Assembly (NCBI GenBank): GCA_039105265.1
Contig: JAPFFF010000006.1
Span: forward strand, 2,852,001 to 2,916,000
DNA from: Tritrichomonas musculus
Lineage: Eukaryota; Parabasalia; Tritrichomonadida; Tritrichomonadidae
Length of the DNA stretch: 64,000 nt
Reading direction: 5' to 3'
In this document: positions 29,360-40,066 of the stretch, piece after piece
Position numbering within the stretch: position 1 is the first letter of the stretch
How the letters are laid out: each line of letters opens with the position of its first letter
Made by a program: the position numbers and the translations under genes
The notes under the pieces: model-generated
Seen by the model: only the letters and a program-made list of their open reading frames with translations
The model's database searches: none
Told to the model about the DNA's origin: nothing

Positions 29360-32105
29360 ATTTGAAAACCGTTCTTAATGCATGTCAACAATAATAAGTA
29401 ATAAAAAATCTCTCAGTAATGGTAATAAAAATGTCTTTCAGTAGCAATTAAAATGGTTAAACTTTAATAGTCTAATCCGAAAGATTTCTTTTGAACCTCT
29501 TCATTCATTTTTTTATGATTTGTTTTTACACTCCTTTAATCATGATTTGTTAAATTTGTTAACATTAACCTAACCTGAAAAAGATGTAATATGATTTTAA
29601 TAGCTGATATTATAGAAATTGGCTTTCTTTCCAAAAGTTATGTAATAGTTGAAATGTTCTATATTTTTATCATAATCTTTCAAGGACTTGATGCTCATAT
29701 TTTATGCAGTTCTTTATCGACAAACCTCGGTGGTCTTTAATTCGTTTCAAGATTATGTAATAATTTTAATGAGGTAGATAGATATGACTTTATAAGTGTA
29801 TGCTTGCAAAAAGTTGATGGAATCTTCATAAGCATCTCAGAATCTTTTATTTTCTTATATGGAAAAAATTTCCATATAAATTTATTCATATAATTAAAAA
29901 AACTAATTTCTCAAAATATTAAAACTCACATTTAATTCAAAATCTTTAACCTCAGATACTTCATTTGTTTAGTTACAACTGTATTGTTTAACATTTTTTC
30001 AGAAGCTAAACCTATTAACATTTCTTCGCATATAAAAAATGACATTGTCTTTTGCTCTCTGATGCATACAGCCTTTTTTGATATCCATATGCATTAAATC
30101 TCACAAAGTTAAACCAGTAGACTCACTATCGAGTAAATCACATTATAAAATCACATTCAAAACAAAATTCTCACCAGTAAAAACATTATAGACTTCATTA
30201 TAATCATGTTATTACTGGTTAAATCAGCGTCTCTATGAATTATATTATACCTAAAATGAGAGGGGTTTTGTGAAAACCATATAAATGGTTCTTTTTATAT
30301 ATAAAATTTATTCCGAATTGATATTGATGAAGATTTTCTTACAGAAGATGTATAAGATATCAATATTTGTAGAAAAAAACAATATTTAAAATGTATAAAA
30401 ATCGAAAAAATAAGAATTATCTACAAAGATAAGAATCTTATTGGATTTAAAAAGGGTTTGAAAATGCAGGAGAATGCCTTCATTGAAAAATAATAGTAAA
30501 TCTAAGAATTTTATGGTAGAAACATAATTAATCTCGATTTGACTATTATTATTACCCAATAACATTGGTAAATATCACTTTTTTATATCATCTAAGATAT
30601 ATTTCAATGATTTAATTTATTTTCAGATTCTTTTATTTAGTTTTGCTGTTGTATATTCTCTATTATTTGATGAATTAATGCATTTTTTTATATTTTTGTA
30701 TGCATCATTGTAAATAAAAATTTTTATTTAATTTTATATATTAAATATAATATAAATTATGTTTATTCTTTTATATTTTCATCATTTTTTGAATTTAATA
30801 ATTTAAATTAAAAGATAATGATAGTTTTTTTTTACTCAAAAAATTGAATTGTTTTATTTAAAACTTTTTGTTAAATATTTATTCAAATATATATTTCACT
30901 TAGTTTCTCATTTAAAATAAATTATTTCTATTAAATAATATTTCAGTGATAATATAACTAATATATAGAATAAATTATTCAATTTTTATGATTAAAAAAT
31001 GAATTTTATGAGATAAATCATCTTATTTAATAGAATTTCATTATTTTATCAAAATTTCATGCATTACAATCATTTATATTATTATATTTCATTGCAAAAT
31101 ATTACTTTTGAGAATAAATTCCTTTCAAAAAAACTAATATGAAATTTGAGCCAAAAAGTCAGAATAAAATGGAATTTTACAATAAAAAGATGATTATATG
31201 ATGACTATTAATGAATAGACCAAATAATTCTTATTATTAATATTATACTTCAAATATTCAATTTGAATTTACAAAGTTATTTCTTAATAAATAGTTATAA
31301 TATATTTAAAAAGGAGATATAATGAAAAATTCATGAGTATAATAGCATTTCAAACTTATTGATCAATTTAATGAATAATGATCTCGATTAAATACCCAAA
31401 ATATATATAATTTTGCTTTAAATAAAATTATTAATTTATTTAAATTTATATAGTTGGAATTAATTATGGCATTTTTATATATTAAATGAAATATTCATAT
31501 TTTATTTGTGACCATTTTTCTCTCACAATTTTATTCTATTCAATTTATTTCTGAGAAAATAAAATATTTAAAAACGTACATATCCCATGAATTATTAAAG
31601 AATAAAAAGAAAAAGAAATATATTTTGGCATTATTGCTTTTAATATTAACATAATATAAATATTGCTGGTTTTGATGCCAAAAATTTTTATGCTTAAATA
31701 ATTCTTTGATTATGTATTTTTTGGAATGATTATTGCATGATAGGAGCTCAGATATTTTTTATATGACTATTTGTAAAGGAATATATATATTTTTGTAAAC
31801 TTTAATATAAAGCATTTTTCGAAATCTTTAATTTGATTATAATTTCGCATAAAAATGCATAATTTCATTTTCAAAAACTAAGTTCTATTTATTTATAATC
31901 GAAATTCCTGGAAATGATTGAATTTTATGAACCTTAATTATATCCAATTTTGATTTTTTTAAATTTTTTAAGTATTACGGATTATGATTTAAAAAATGAA
32001 TCAATAGCTTTATATTCATAATTTATTTTTAAATTTAGTATTTATTTTTTGTTGAATTTTAATTTTTATTTCAATTATTTTATCATTCAAATTTTTTTGA
32101 GTATT
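29360..32105. other. Long AT-rich region without supported genes
   Basis: About 2.7 kb with stops in all frames. Between 29,460 and 30,250 the minus strand has short gene-like stretches and may be a fully decayed gene, but no family can be named. From 30,600 to 32,100 it is simple AT-rich DNA. Confidence 0.5.
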
Positions 32106-32243
32106 TTTGTCCAATTCAAATTTCCAAATTGAATGAATTACTAGTGTTTTTGTCCAATCGAATTTTATATGGACAAAAGTACCTTCTCAAAAATAAAAAA
32201 TTGAATACTGACGAAAAAATTGAGTTGGTTTTTTTGTCCTATC

Positions 32244-32298
<55 letters not shown>
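32106..32298 (+). repeat. Dispersed repeat with poly-T tract, right inverted copy
   Basis: Inverted partner of the block at 27,085-27,284: bases 32,106-32,253 followed by about 50 T. The two copies lie about 4.8 kb apart and face each other, with the mini-Polinton between. Homology beyond the T tracts is weak. Confidence 0.8.
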
Positions 32299-32299
<1 letters not shown>

Positions 32300-32670
32300 G
32301 TAAACATATAATAGTTTCTACATCGTTCGATTTTTCCATAAATTTGTTCATTAATTTGTATGCATAAATCATTTTTAAAGTTTAGATATATTATAAAAAT
32401 GCATTGTTATAAATAAAAATGATCGTTTTAGTAAAATATAAAGGTCAATTTTTTACTTTTTTTATTGAATTTTTAAAATGCAAATTTCTTTTTAATAAAT
32501 CGGTAAGGATATTTTATATTATGATATTTCTTTTTAATATAATTTATAAAGTACATAAATATCAGTTTCATCAATTTTCGAAATAAACCCCTTTCGTTGG
32601 AAGGCCTCTTTTTTTTTTTCTCAATTTTTTAAAAATTAAGGATGTAAACTGAATTTTATCAATCAGGTAT

Positions 32671-33035
32671 AAACTCTGTCCAAAAATGTTCGACTTAACG
32701 TACGCATAAACCGCATTTTCCACTGAAAATTGGCTAAAAAAACGATAAAGTGTCGAAAATTTCTTTTTTCTCTCAAAGTAATGTATTCAATTTTTCAGAA
32801 GTTTATTTTTATAATTATCCTTTCAGTAAGCTATTTTTATACAAGGAGCCCTGGCTTTTGAAAGAAATAGCCACCCCCTTAAGAGGAATTACAACTTTCT
32901 TTGGGACATGCGCTACTCTCAGAAAAAAGAGCTTTCGAAAAAACCTTCGAATCACCATAAAGGTGCATGAGAAAAAAAATGACAATTTGAATACTCTCTC
33001 AAAATTCAATTGTCGAACATTTTTGGACAGAGTTT
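32671..33035. mobile_element. 365-bp MITE with perfect 24-bp inverted ends
   Basis: The first 24 bases (AAACTCTGTCCAAAAATGTT + CGAC) are the exact reverse complement of 33,012-33,035. TA dinucleotides lie at or next to both ends, which would suit a Tc1/mariner-type MITE, but the target duplication is not clear. No transposase is inside; a 105-residue frame there has no features of a real protein. Confidence 0.7.
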
Positions 33036-33377
33036 TACTTTTTGAATTTATTTCAATAAGCATTTAGAAAAAGTTTAATACTTATAAAAAAAAAAAAATG
33101 ATTGATCGTTTCTTTGCCATGATGAATTTGGCTTTGGAACTTCTAATTTATTTTGGAAAATATAGTCCTGTTTCTCCCTAAATTATTTACTAATTGAAAT
33201 AATATTATGTCTTCTTCTACAGAAAGCTCTTCGCTATTTAAACTCTATTGGATTATCGTTAATTGATGTATCAATGAGAGAAATTAATTTTTCAACAGGT
33301 AAAATGTCATTTCTATATGGATGAGCAACTTCTGGAGCTTTGTTTATTCATTTTCAGAGAATTTCTGAGATATGGTG
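33036..33377. other. Spacer left of the outer Polinton
   Basis: AT-rich DNA with no supported gene. The last five bases, TGGTG (33,373-33,377), are the left flank of the outer Polinton and match the right flank TAGTG at four of five positions. Confidence 0.5.
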
Positions 33378-34016
33378 AGTAGTATGCGCAGGTTGTGTGA
33401 ATGGGGAAACCCCATTCACCCAACCTTCTGAGCAAGCTCAGTCATACTACTATTATTACTTCCACAAGCCGTGCGCTCGCTGACGCTCACGCCCCGCTTG
33501 TTCTTAACGAACCTTTGCCAACCTTTACTCTTAATCCTGAAATATATTTTTTCTTCACTACTAAATGGCTCAGTTCGTTCCACTAAAAGACTTTGAAGAC
33601 CAATATGAGATAATGACAACTTATCCATTCCATCTGAAACATAAAGAAACTAATATTGTATTTAAAGGAATATATTCCGAAAAAGATGGAATGTTGGTGA
33701 CTATAAATAATAGAAAACATGTTAAGATGCACCGATTGATAGCCAAACAATTCCTTCCAGGCTATTCAGAAACCAAACCCATCTATCACAAGAACGGTGA
33801 TAAGTTTGATAATCACCTAGACAACTTAACATTTAAACGTTCAGAGACCCTGAACACCATTCATACCAAAGAAAAAAAATTGTTTTGAAATGAAACTCTT
33901 AATAACTCACATATTATTTTTACATAAATCCCCAACCCCTAACACCAACACCTAATGAATCTATTCAAAAATATTTTTGGCTAAACTTATACTCTAACCA
34001 CATACTCTAACCACAT
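33378..34016 (+). repeat. Left terminal inverted repeat of outer Polinton
   Basis: About 640 bp, matching the reverse complement of 57,641-58,281. It contains a palindrome close to the end (33,395-33,420, 'GTGAATGGGG-AAA-CCCC-ATTCAC'), a GC-rich stretch (33,465-33,510), the HNH gene, and at its inner edge two copies of a 13-bp repeat. Confidence 0.92.
33565..33888 (+). CDS. HNH homing-endonuclease-like protein in left terminal repeat
   Basis: A complete 107-residue protein. The N-terminal 'FEDQYEIMTTYPFHLKHK' region resembles a NUMOD4-type recognition module. The C-terminal part 'HRLIAKQFLPGY', then 'IYHKNGDKFDNHLDNLTF', fits the HNH_3 family: His, a variable loop, His with Asn-Gly-Asp, and a final Asn-Leu. 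Such enzymes make site-specific cuts in phages, introns and large viruses. The gene is read inward from the element end and lies wholly within the terminal repeat, so the same protein is encoded at the other end. A role in repeat homogenisation or spread is inference. Confidence 0.82.
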   Translation: MAQFVPLKDFEDQYEIMTTYPFHLKHKETNIVFKGIYSEKDGMLVTINNRKHVKMHRLIAKQFLPGYSETKPIYHKNGDKFDNHLDNLTFKRSETLNTIHTKEKKLF

Positions 34017-34033
34017 ATTTTTACTTATGTTAA

Positions 34034-34579
34034 ATGAACTACTTATACCCGAACAAAGAAAATATATCAACAGACCAAAACCTGCCTATACCAATAGAAA
34101 CAGTTTATTTTCTTGAAGACGGCGAACAAGATATAACTAAGCCTAATCGTTATTACTTTAACTTCCCGGCCGACTGGCTTACTTCCAATAGAGGAGAATC
34201 AATAGTGGGAATAAGAAATATTAACATGTTAGCTAGGCGTAGAAAGATTGAATTCGACTTAAGCATAAGGAAATATTTACGATGCGTATATAACAAACTG
34301 AAGAAAGAAAACCCAACCAAAACAAAAGAAGAGATTATTAGTATGATGGACGAGAAATATAAAGGCGAGATTACAGTTCATATTATTTCATGGTTGGGAA
34401 CTGAACATGATTTCAGGAAATTATTCGATGACATAAAAGCTCAACTAAGACAAAGATTTGATGCTTATAATAAACATGTTGAAAGTGAATTCAAGCTAGC
34501 ATGGGATTCAGCTTTGGATGTATTCCGAAGACATATAAATATATTCAGTGTTTTACAGTATTACAAGTTACAATTGTAG
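34034..34579 (+). CDS. Unknown 181-aa protein of outer Polinton, shared with the mini-Polinton
   Basis: It starts just inside the left terminal repeat. The N-terminal half has 'LPIPIETVY', 'YYFNFPADWL' and 'GESIVGIRNINM', shared in order with the frame in the 860-bp element at 28.5 kb. The C-terminal half is helical and charged ('FRKLFDDIKAQLRQRFDAYN'). No known domain is recognised. Sharing between two elements with similar ends implies a real element gene, perhaps a structural or end-binding protein; the role is not known. Confidence 0.6.
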   Translation: MNYLYPNKENISTDQNLPIPIETVYFLEDGEQDITKPNRYYFNFPADWLTSNRGESIVGIRNINMLARRRKIEFDLSIRKYLRCVYNKLKKENPTKTKEEIISMMDEKYKGEITVHIISWLGTEHDFRKLFDDIKAQLRQRFDAYNKHVESEFKLAWDSALDVFRRHINIFSVLQYYKLQL

Positions 34580-34922
34580 TAATTTTTTTCATGAAAATGT
34601 AACCACATTTATTTGAATTTTTCATCAAATGCATTGTTAATTGTATGCATTGAGTCACATAGATTTATATATTATTAGCATAATAAAGTTGATTTTTTCT
34701 TTCAGTTCCATTTTTATCATGACTATAATAAATTTAAAAAAAAAAAACAATATAGGGTTTTTTATAATGACTATAATAGATTTATATATATAGGGTTTAT
34801 TATAATCAAATGAGAAAATATAGTCACATAGATTAATCAAATGAGAAAAAACTGAAAAAAGTCATTATAAAAACCCTATATTTTAACTATATATTAAATA
34901 TTAATTTATAAATATGGGATAA

Positions 34923-35242
34923 ACTAAAGTATAGTAAGGCTTTTCTGAAGAACCTTCAAAAAGTGGAAATCATTCAGAAAAAATAATCTAAATAAAAAAA
35001 TTGAAAAAACAAATCTTTTTATATTTTTACATAATTTTTACCGAGGCTACATACCGCCTAGCGGGCGTCGAGCGAGGCTGAGCGAAGCAAAGCCGAGTCG
35101 AGACCCCGCGGCTGGCGGTAAGAATCGGTAAAAATTTTGTAACATAAAAAGATTCTTTTTTTATTATTTTTATTTGATTATTTTTTCTGAATGATTTCCA
35201 CTTTTTGAATGAGACTCAGAAAAGCCTTACTATACTTTAGTT
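34923..35242. repeat. 320-bp foldback element with GC-rich core
   Basis: The left arm 'AACTAAAGTATAGTAAGGCT' is the exact inverse of the right arm ending at 35,242. The match continues, with gaps, through 'AAAAAGTGGAAATCATTCAG' and its mirror and through 'TTTTTACCGA'/'TCGGTAAAAA'. The centre (35,040-35,110) is strikingly GC-rich in an AT-rich setting. It may be a MITE inside the element or a structural site; no target duplication was seen. Confidence 0.75.
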
Positions 35243-35669
35243 GATCCTAAATATGATTGAAATTGATATCTAGATATTTTTTTTATTTAATATTTAATCA
35301 TTTTTTTGGAAAATACTAATAATTGTAATTTTTTCTTAAAATATCTATAGATATTAAAGTATTATCTTAATAAAAGTTGATTTTAATAAGAATTCTTTTT
35401 TTATTTATAATATTTGATATCCAAAATATAAAAAAATATCCAAATAATGTGCATTATATTGAATCATATTTAATATTTCAATCTTCATATCATAGTTATA
35501 TTTATATATTTTATTATTTCAGTAAAATAAAATATATAATTTAAATTTTTCATCCATTTAGTCGAAAATAATTATAATATGTCTTCTAAATTAATAATTA
35601 GGCATGATTAAATGAAATAAAAATGATCAGGAATAAAAAATTTCAAGACAATTTGCATCCAAATTATTA

Positions 35670-35960
35670 CAAGTTTTTTCTCAATTACTACAATTTTACT
35701 CTCAATTATTACAATTTTCTTCTCAATTTATTACAACTTTTCTCTCAATTGATTACAATTGTAACATTGAAAATTGAATGAAAAATTGTAGTAAATTGAG
35801 AAGAAAATTGTAACATTCAAAAAGTCAAAAAACGTTATTAAAATAGTTAACTACAAATTTATTAACCACATTTTTCTCTATATCTTATTTTTCTTCTTTT
35901 TTTCCTCTTATTTTATTACAATTTTTGCAAAGTTTTTGCAAAGTTTTGCAAACTTTTACA
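35670..35960. repeat. Degenerate 'TTACAATTTTCTTCTCAA' direct repeats
   Basis: At least four imperfect units of about 20 bp between 35,670 and 35,765, then an inverted unit (35,765-35,815) and scattered 'TTACAATT' words up to the start of the next gene at 35,978. A promoter or replication role is possible but not shown. Confidence 0.6.
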
Positions 35961-35977
35961 ATTTACAATTGTAATAA

Positions 35978-37194
35978 ATGCAAACACTGAATATATTTAA
36001 ACAATATATATTCAAGAATCCATTATATGCTAATTTTTGGTATGTGTATGATGCATATAGATTAGTATTTAGTAGCGGTAATTCAGAATTATTAGAAGAA
36101 GATGAATTGCCTGATGGATTAGAAGAAATATTCACTCCAAGTAAATATTCAATAGTTGATACAATTTATAAATTAATACGCAAATTAAACAATCACATCA
36201 ACAATCATCCAACTTCATCAGGTGACTCTAATTTTACTGTTGAACCAGGGTTAAATGATATATTTATCAGAAATAATATGATTACACAAATAACAGATAC
36301 TATAAGCAATATCGAATGTAATATATTATTACTAAATATACCCGAAGACAAGAATGAAGAACTCCTTAGATACAACAAAGAAATATTTAAAGTTGTGTTA
36401 AGAAAAAATGTTATTTATGACCAAAATGGTAGATATATTAAAGAGTTCTATATAAAAACTATATCCAATAAAGTTCTTTGCCCCGTTATCACTTATGACC
36501 AAGAAAATGATTATTGTGTTGTAAATAATAATTCGTTAATTGCAACTCGCTCAATCGGACCAGCAGACGAAAATAAACTAGATGGGAAATATTATATTGC
36601 ATTTGATAAACGATTACCATTTGACCCTTACATATTATATATGAGTGGTGATTTAAGTATTATTAACCAATTTTCACCAACAGCATTGAAAACAGATAAA
36701 GCAATCAAATGTTCAATAATTGAGGCTGATAATGCACTAAAATTACACAAAAGCGACGTTCATTATTTCTATAAGCCTTCAATCATTACAGAGACAGAAG
36801 ATTATTATAAGATGGTATTTTATATAGAAGATGATTATGTTATTCCAAGTAATTTAGAGTTTGTATTTAAGGAGTATTGTTTTGGCAACACGTGGTCATT
36901 GATGTGGAAACAAGATGATGCGAATATAAATAAAGGTTATTGGACTGGATACAACTGTCAGGGATGCTATAATAAAAGAATAATAACCAAATGCCAGACT
37001 ACTTGCCGACTATACGGATTAACAGCATCTACTTATGCTTTATGTACTGGTGTTATAATTATGGTCAAAGATGATGAATTAAATAATAAATTGATTGAGT
37101 TAGATGACAAAGGGTTAATGCACTCATTATGGGAAAAATGTACTAAACAATATAAAATATTATTGAAAGATGGTACAGAAAAAGATGCGGCTGA
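35978..37194 (+). CDS. 5' part of the outer Polinton's long fibre-like gene
   Basis: About 405 residues from an ATG at 35978 up to the insertion point of the inner Polinton. It is a mixed alpha/beta sequence with two Cys-rich stretches ('GYNCQGCYNKR', 'CQTTCRLYG') and no recognised domain. The other part of the same gene lies beyond the inner element, at 54,190-57,505, which carries coiled coils and tail-fibre-like motifs. I infer a virion surface or fibre protein. Confidence 0.6.
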
Positions 37195-37472
37195 AGTAGT
37201 ATATGTTTGTCATGATTTTAGGACTTCGTCCCAAACTCCTGACAAACCCTTTGAAAACACCTTATTTTAGGCACTTTTTTGGTCTCAAACACCTCATTTT
37301 AGCCCTTTTTTGACTCAAAAAGTCGTCCAACAATTTCTTAAGTATCCCCATACTTGACCCCCCTATTTTCACTCAACAATTTGGGTTCAAAAAGATGTTT
37401 GTCATACTCGCTAATAAAGTCATTGATTTAGGAATAACGAGTTGTTTCAACTTTTTTGAAAAAATATTTTTT
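37195..37472 (+). repeat. Left terminal inverted repeat of inner Polinton
   Basis: 278 bp, inverse of 53,908-54,184. The words 'ATGTTTGTCAT' and 'GATTT(T)AGGA' occur near both edges of the repeat, and 'GTTTGTCA ... TGACAAAC' makes a palindrome near the tip. These may be integrase-binding sites. Confidence 0.93.
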
Positions 37473-37479
37473 ATCCCCA

Positions 37480-38007
37480 ATGCAAATGACAAACACAAAG
37501 CCACTTTATTTATCTGTCAATAAATTATGTGATAAATTGGAAGAATATATTGAGACCCACAAAGAGAAGGACCCCACCATCGATTCGGCTTACGAATTCT
37601 ATATTATCATCGACAAAGAGTATCTCTTTCCTGACAAATTTAACGCCAATAGAATAGTTTGCAGGCCCTTAGTCGTCTCAATTTATAAGAATCAACAGTT
37701 TCTATACAAAGAATTATGTGAGTTATTTGACTGCGAAAAGGTATATTTATGCTTTAACAAGAAGGGAAGTCACTACTCAATCGACACAGCAAAGAACGGA
37801 AAAAACAAGATACAGGACGTAGTTATTGTAAGGGAAGCAAAGAAATTTACAACTAAGGATGGTAAAGAGATTGAATATCATCAGATGTTTCAATATGACG
37901 CAGGCTTTTTGATTGACGAAATAGATACTAGAATTAAGTCAAATCGTCCTAATTGTGCCGGTCTAAGCAAGGATTATGGTAGATTTATCAAGGAATGTGG
38001 CATATAA
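37480..38007 (+). CDS. Unknown 175-aa protein of inner Polinton
   Basis: The first gene inside the left repeat, starting at ATG 37480 (a second ATG is two codons later). It is mixed alpha/beta, with 'GSHYSIDTAKNGKNK' and, at the end, 'NCAGLSKDYGRFI'. Polintons usually encode an adenain-like cysteine protease, and the His and Cys here make this the only small candidate I see, but the spacing and missing signature do not support a firm call. It is followed by the 660-aa gene after 26 bases on the same strand. Confidence 0.6.
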   Translation: MQMTNTKPLYLSVNKLCDKLEEYIETHKEKDPTIDSAYEFYIIIDKEYLFPDKFNANRIVCRPLVVSIYKNQQFLYKELCELFDCEKVYLCFNKKGSHYSIDTAKNGKNKIQDVVIVREAKKFTTKDGKEIEYHQMFQYDAGFLIDEIDTRIKSNRPNCAGLSKDYGRFIKECGI

Positions 38008-38033
38008 ACAGACCCTTATTTTTTGTAAATCAA

Positions 38034-40016
38034 ATGAGTAAAACAACACTGATACTCGAATCAGGTCATGTATTACAAGGCAATAATACTCAAAAATTAT
38101 TAGGATATTGTAATAGACTCAACAATGAACTGGGATTCAATATCAGTACTACGAATGCTCAGGGTGGATTACTGGCGGATAGAACATATGCCCGAAATTT
38201 GTTGAAAGTTCTAAATGAATTCAATTTCGGTATTCGTGAAGGAAATATTGTAAATGAAAATTCAATAGAGAGATTCATTCAAAGGGTTCAAGAAGATCAT
38301 CCTATTGAAAGACCCTTGACTCACAAAGATTTAGCGGGTATGGGTGATGATACATTCAGTAAATGGATTCGAATTACTCCCTCATTTTATAATGAATTAT
38401 CCAAAAGCGTCGACAAACGAATCCTAAGACAACATGGGGACGAAGCTTTTCCAAATAATATTATTAATACGGCCATATCTATACTCAACTATCATAACTT
38501 TGCCGCAAACGACAACACCGATCATAGATATGTTAGGCGTATCAATTCGGAAAGTCTTCAACATTTTGTCGATAGAGTATATTCACATAGGGAAATTCCT
38601 TCTGTCCCTCCATCAAGTCCTCCAGAAACTTCACATAGGGAACCTCAAGAGCATTTCGGACCTTTCTTTAGATTTGGAGCAGCAGAGACTTTTCCGGAAT
38701 TAAATCCTTTAAACAAATTGAGAAGACCTCCTTCAACACCTCAAAATAACAACAACGATAATACAATTTTATTTCAAAATCAAATGACACAACCTAATAT
38801 AAACAACGAAAATATGGAACGATTAATTAATGATTTAATTATAAAGTACAATATATCCGCCCAACAACCTACTTCTCGTCAAGGTTTAGATCCACGAGCT
38901 GAAGTAGCTTTATATCAAATTGCTGCTATGTATAAAGATTTACCATCTAGACACGGTTCTGCAGGAGCGCGTGATAAAGCGGGAATGGAGGCTTTGGAAC
39001 ACATAGTATTAAGACTCAAAAAGGATATAAAACGTGTCGCACAAGCAATTTCTCCACAAGGAGCACAGAGAATGGTTGAGAAACACAATGAGAAATCACC
39101 AAATAGCCCATGGACTCTTGTCCACGCAGATATAAACGGAGATAATATCCCTGATGTCGCCATCAGAAACGCCAACAATAAGTACGTCTATGTAAATGGA
39201 TATACAACAACAAAATCCGACTGGCCAATGCGATATGGTTTCTACAATCAATATCCCACAAGAGAGGCCCGAAAAGAATCAGGATTTAAGAGCGCAAGAG
39301 AATATACTAATGACTTATTTGGCGGTCATTTTGACGTCGAAAATACAAACCCATATATGAAAGGTAATATGCTCGGATGGACAGTACCAGAATCATGGCA
39401 AAATTACAAACATGAAGGCTATAAGAAACCATCTAACAAGAGAATGACTTCATACAGGAGATTCGAATACTTTATTTTCAGAAAGGCGTTCGATCACGCA
39501 ATCGCTAAATTAATCGCCAACAACTCTATCGGAAACATAACGCAAAAACCACTTAGCAAATACAAGATGCAGATTTACAGTAAGGCATGCGCTATGATGT
39601 GGAATTATTATATTATACATGATTTTGTAGTAAGGCTCGGATTAGGCAATGTCGATCCAAATAGTAAAGATTTCGATAAATTGAAGAAAAAGAACAAACA
39701 ACTAATTGATGATCTTGTCAGTGATTTAATAGCCCACACTCTCTACACAAAAGATGGTCATAATGAACAACAGAGAAAAGCCTTTTCAAACCACATTGCT
39801 AATCATGCCAAATTTGCTATTCTCCACGCAGCAGCAACATTACAGAAACCAGAAATATTCGAAGGACACGACCAACAACCACAAGAAATTGACGATTTCG
39901 ATTATTTAGAACAAGACCATCCTGACAATCAATGGACTCAAGAAGGCCAAGGCAATTGGGATGATCATGATGTTTGGTTTAATGATGACGAAGCAGCTGC
40001 ACAACTCCGTGCATAA
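38034..40016 (+). CDS. Large unknown (probably structural or DNA-associated) protein of inner Polinton, 660 aa
   Basis: It starts at ATG 38034 ('MSKTTLILESGH'). Residues 1-200 are mixed and a Pro/Ser/Gln-rich linker lies near 200-275. Around residues 360-420 is 'DINGDNIPDVAIRNANN' with 'YVNGYTTTKSDWPMRY' and 'PTREAR', a distinctive block I associate with proteins of large DNA viruses and Polintons without being able to name the family. The C-terminus is acidic and Gln/Asp-rich. It lies directly before the packaging ATPase, so a virion or packaging role is plausible but inferred. Confidence 0.7.
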   Translation: MSKTTLILESGHVLQGNNTQKLLGYCNRLNNELGFNISTTNAQGGLLADRTYARNLLKVLNEFNFGIREGNIVNENSIERFIQRVQEDHPIERPLTHKDLAGMGDDTFSKWIRITPSFYNELSKSVDKRILRQHGDEAFPNNIINTAISILNYHNFAANDNTDHRYVRRINSESLQHFVDRVYSHREIPSVPPSSPPETSHREPQEHFGPFFRFGAAETFPELNPLNKLRRPPSTPQNNNNDNTILFQNQMTQPNINNENMERLINDLIIKYNISAQQPTSRQGLDPRAEVALYQIAAMYKDLPSRHGSAGARDKAGMEALEHIVLRLKKDIKRVAQAISPQGAQRMVEKHNEKSPNSPWTLVHADINGDNIPDVAIRNANNKYVYVNGYTTTKSDWPMRYGFYNQYPTREARKESGFKSAREYTNDLFGGHFDVENTNPYMKGNMLGWTVPESWQNYKHEGYKKPSNKRMTSYRRFEYFIFRKAFDHAIAKLIANNSIGNITQKPLSKYKMQIYSKACAMMWNYYIIHDFVVRLGLGNVDPNSKDFDKLKKKNKQLIDDLVSDLIAHTLYTKDGHNEQQRKAFSNHIANHAKFAILHAAATLQKPEIFEGHDQQPQEIDDFDYLEQDHPDNQWTQEGQGNWDDHDVWFNDDEAAAQLRA

Positions 40017-40066
40017 AAAAATCCAATAAATCTTCACTTATTTTTTTGCAGTCTTTTGGGGAATAA

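Larger units (their letters stand above)
34580..35977. other. AT-rich non-coding part of outer Polinton
   Basis: No supported gene. A 23-bp inverted pair ('AATATAGGGTTTTTTATAAT' near 34,748 and its mirror near 34,860), the foldback element at 34,923-35,242, and T-rich repeats at 35,670-35,960 occupy it. Confidence 0.55.

Noticed and set aside
29460-30250. Decayed kinase or other gene on the minus strand
   Set aside because: Short gene-like stretches exist, but no motif could be aligned to any family.
32750-33067. 105-residue frame inside the 365-bp MITE
   Set aside because: It has no domain, spans the MITE end, and a frame runs on both strands, as expected by chance.
33401-33628. Short frames overlapping the ends of the outer terminal repeats on the other strand (and 58,031-58,258)
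   Set aside because: They cover the palindrome and the start of the HNH gene in other frames and have no protein-like character; they recur only because the repeats are copies.
37480-38007. Adenain-type maturation protease
   Set aside because: A His and a late Cys are present, but the expected order and surrounding signature are not visible, so I left it as unknown.
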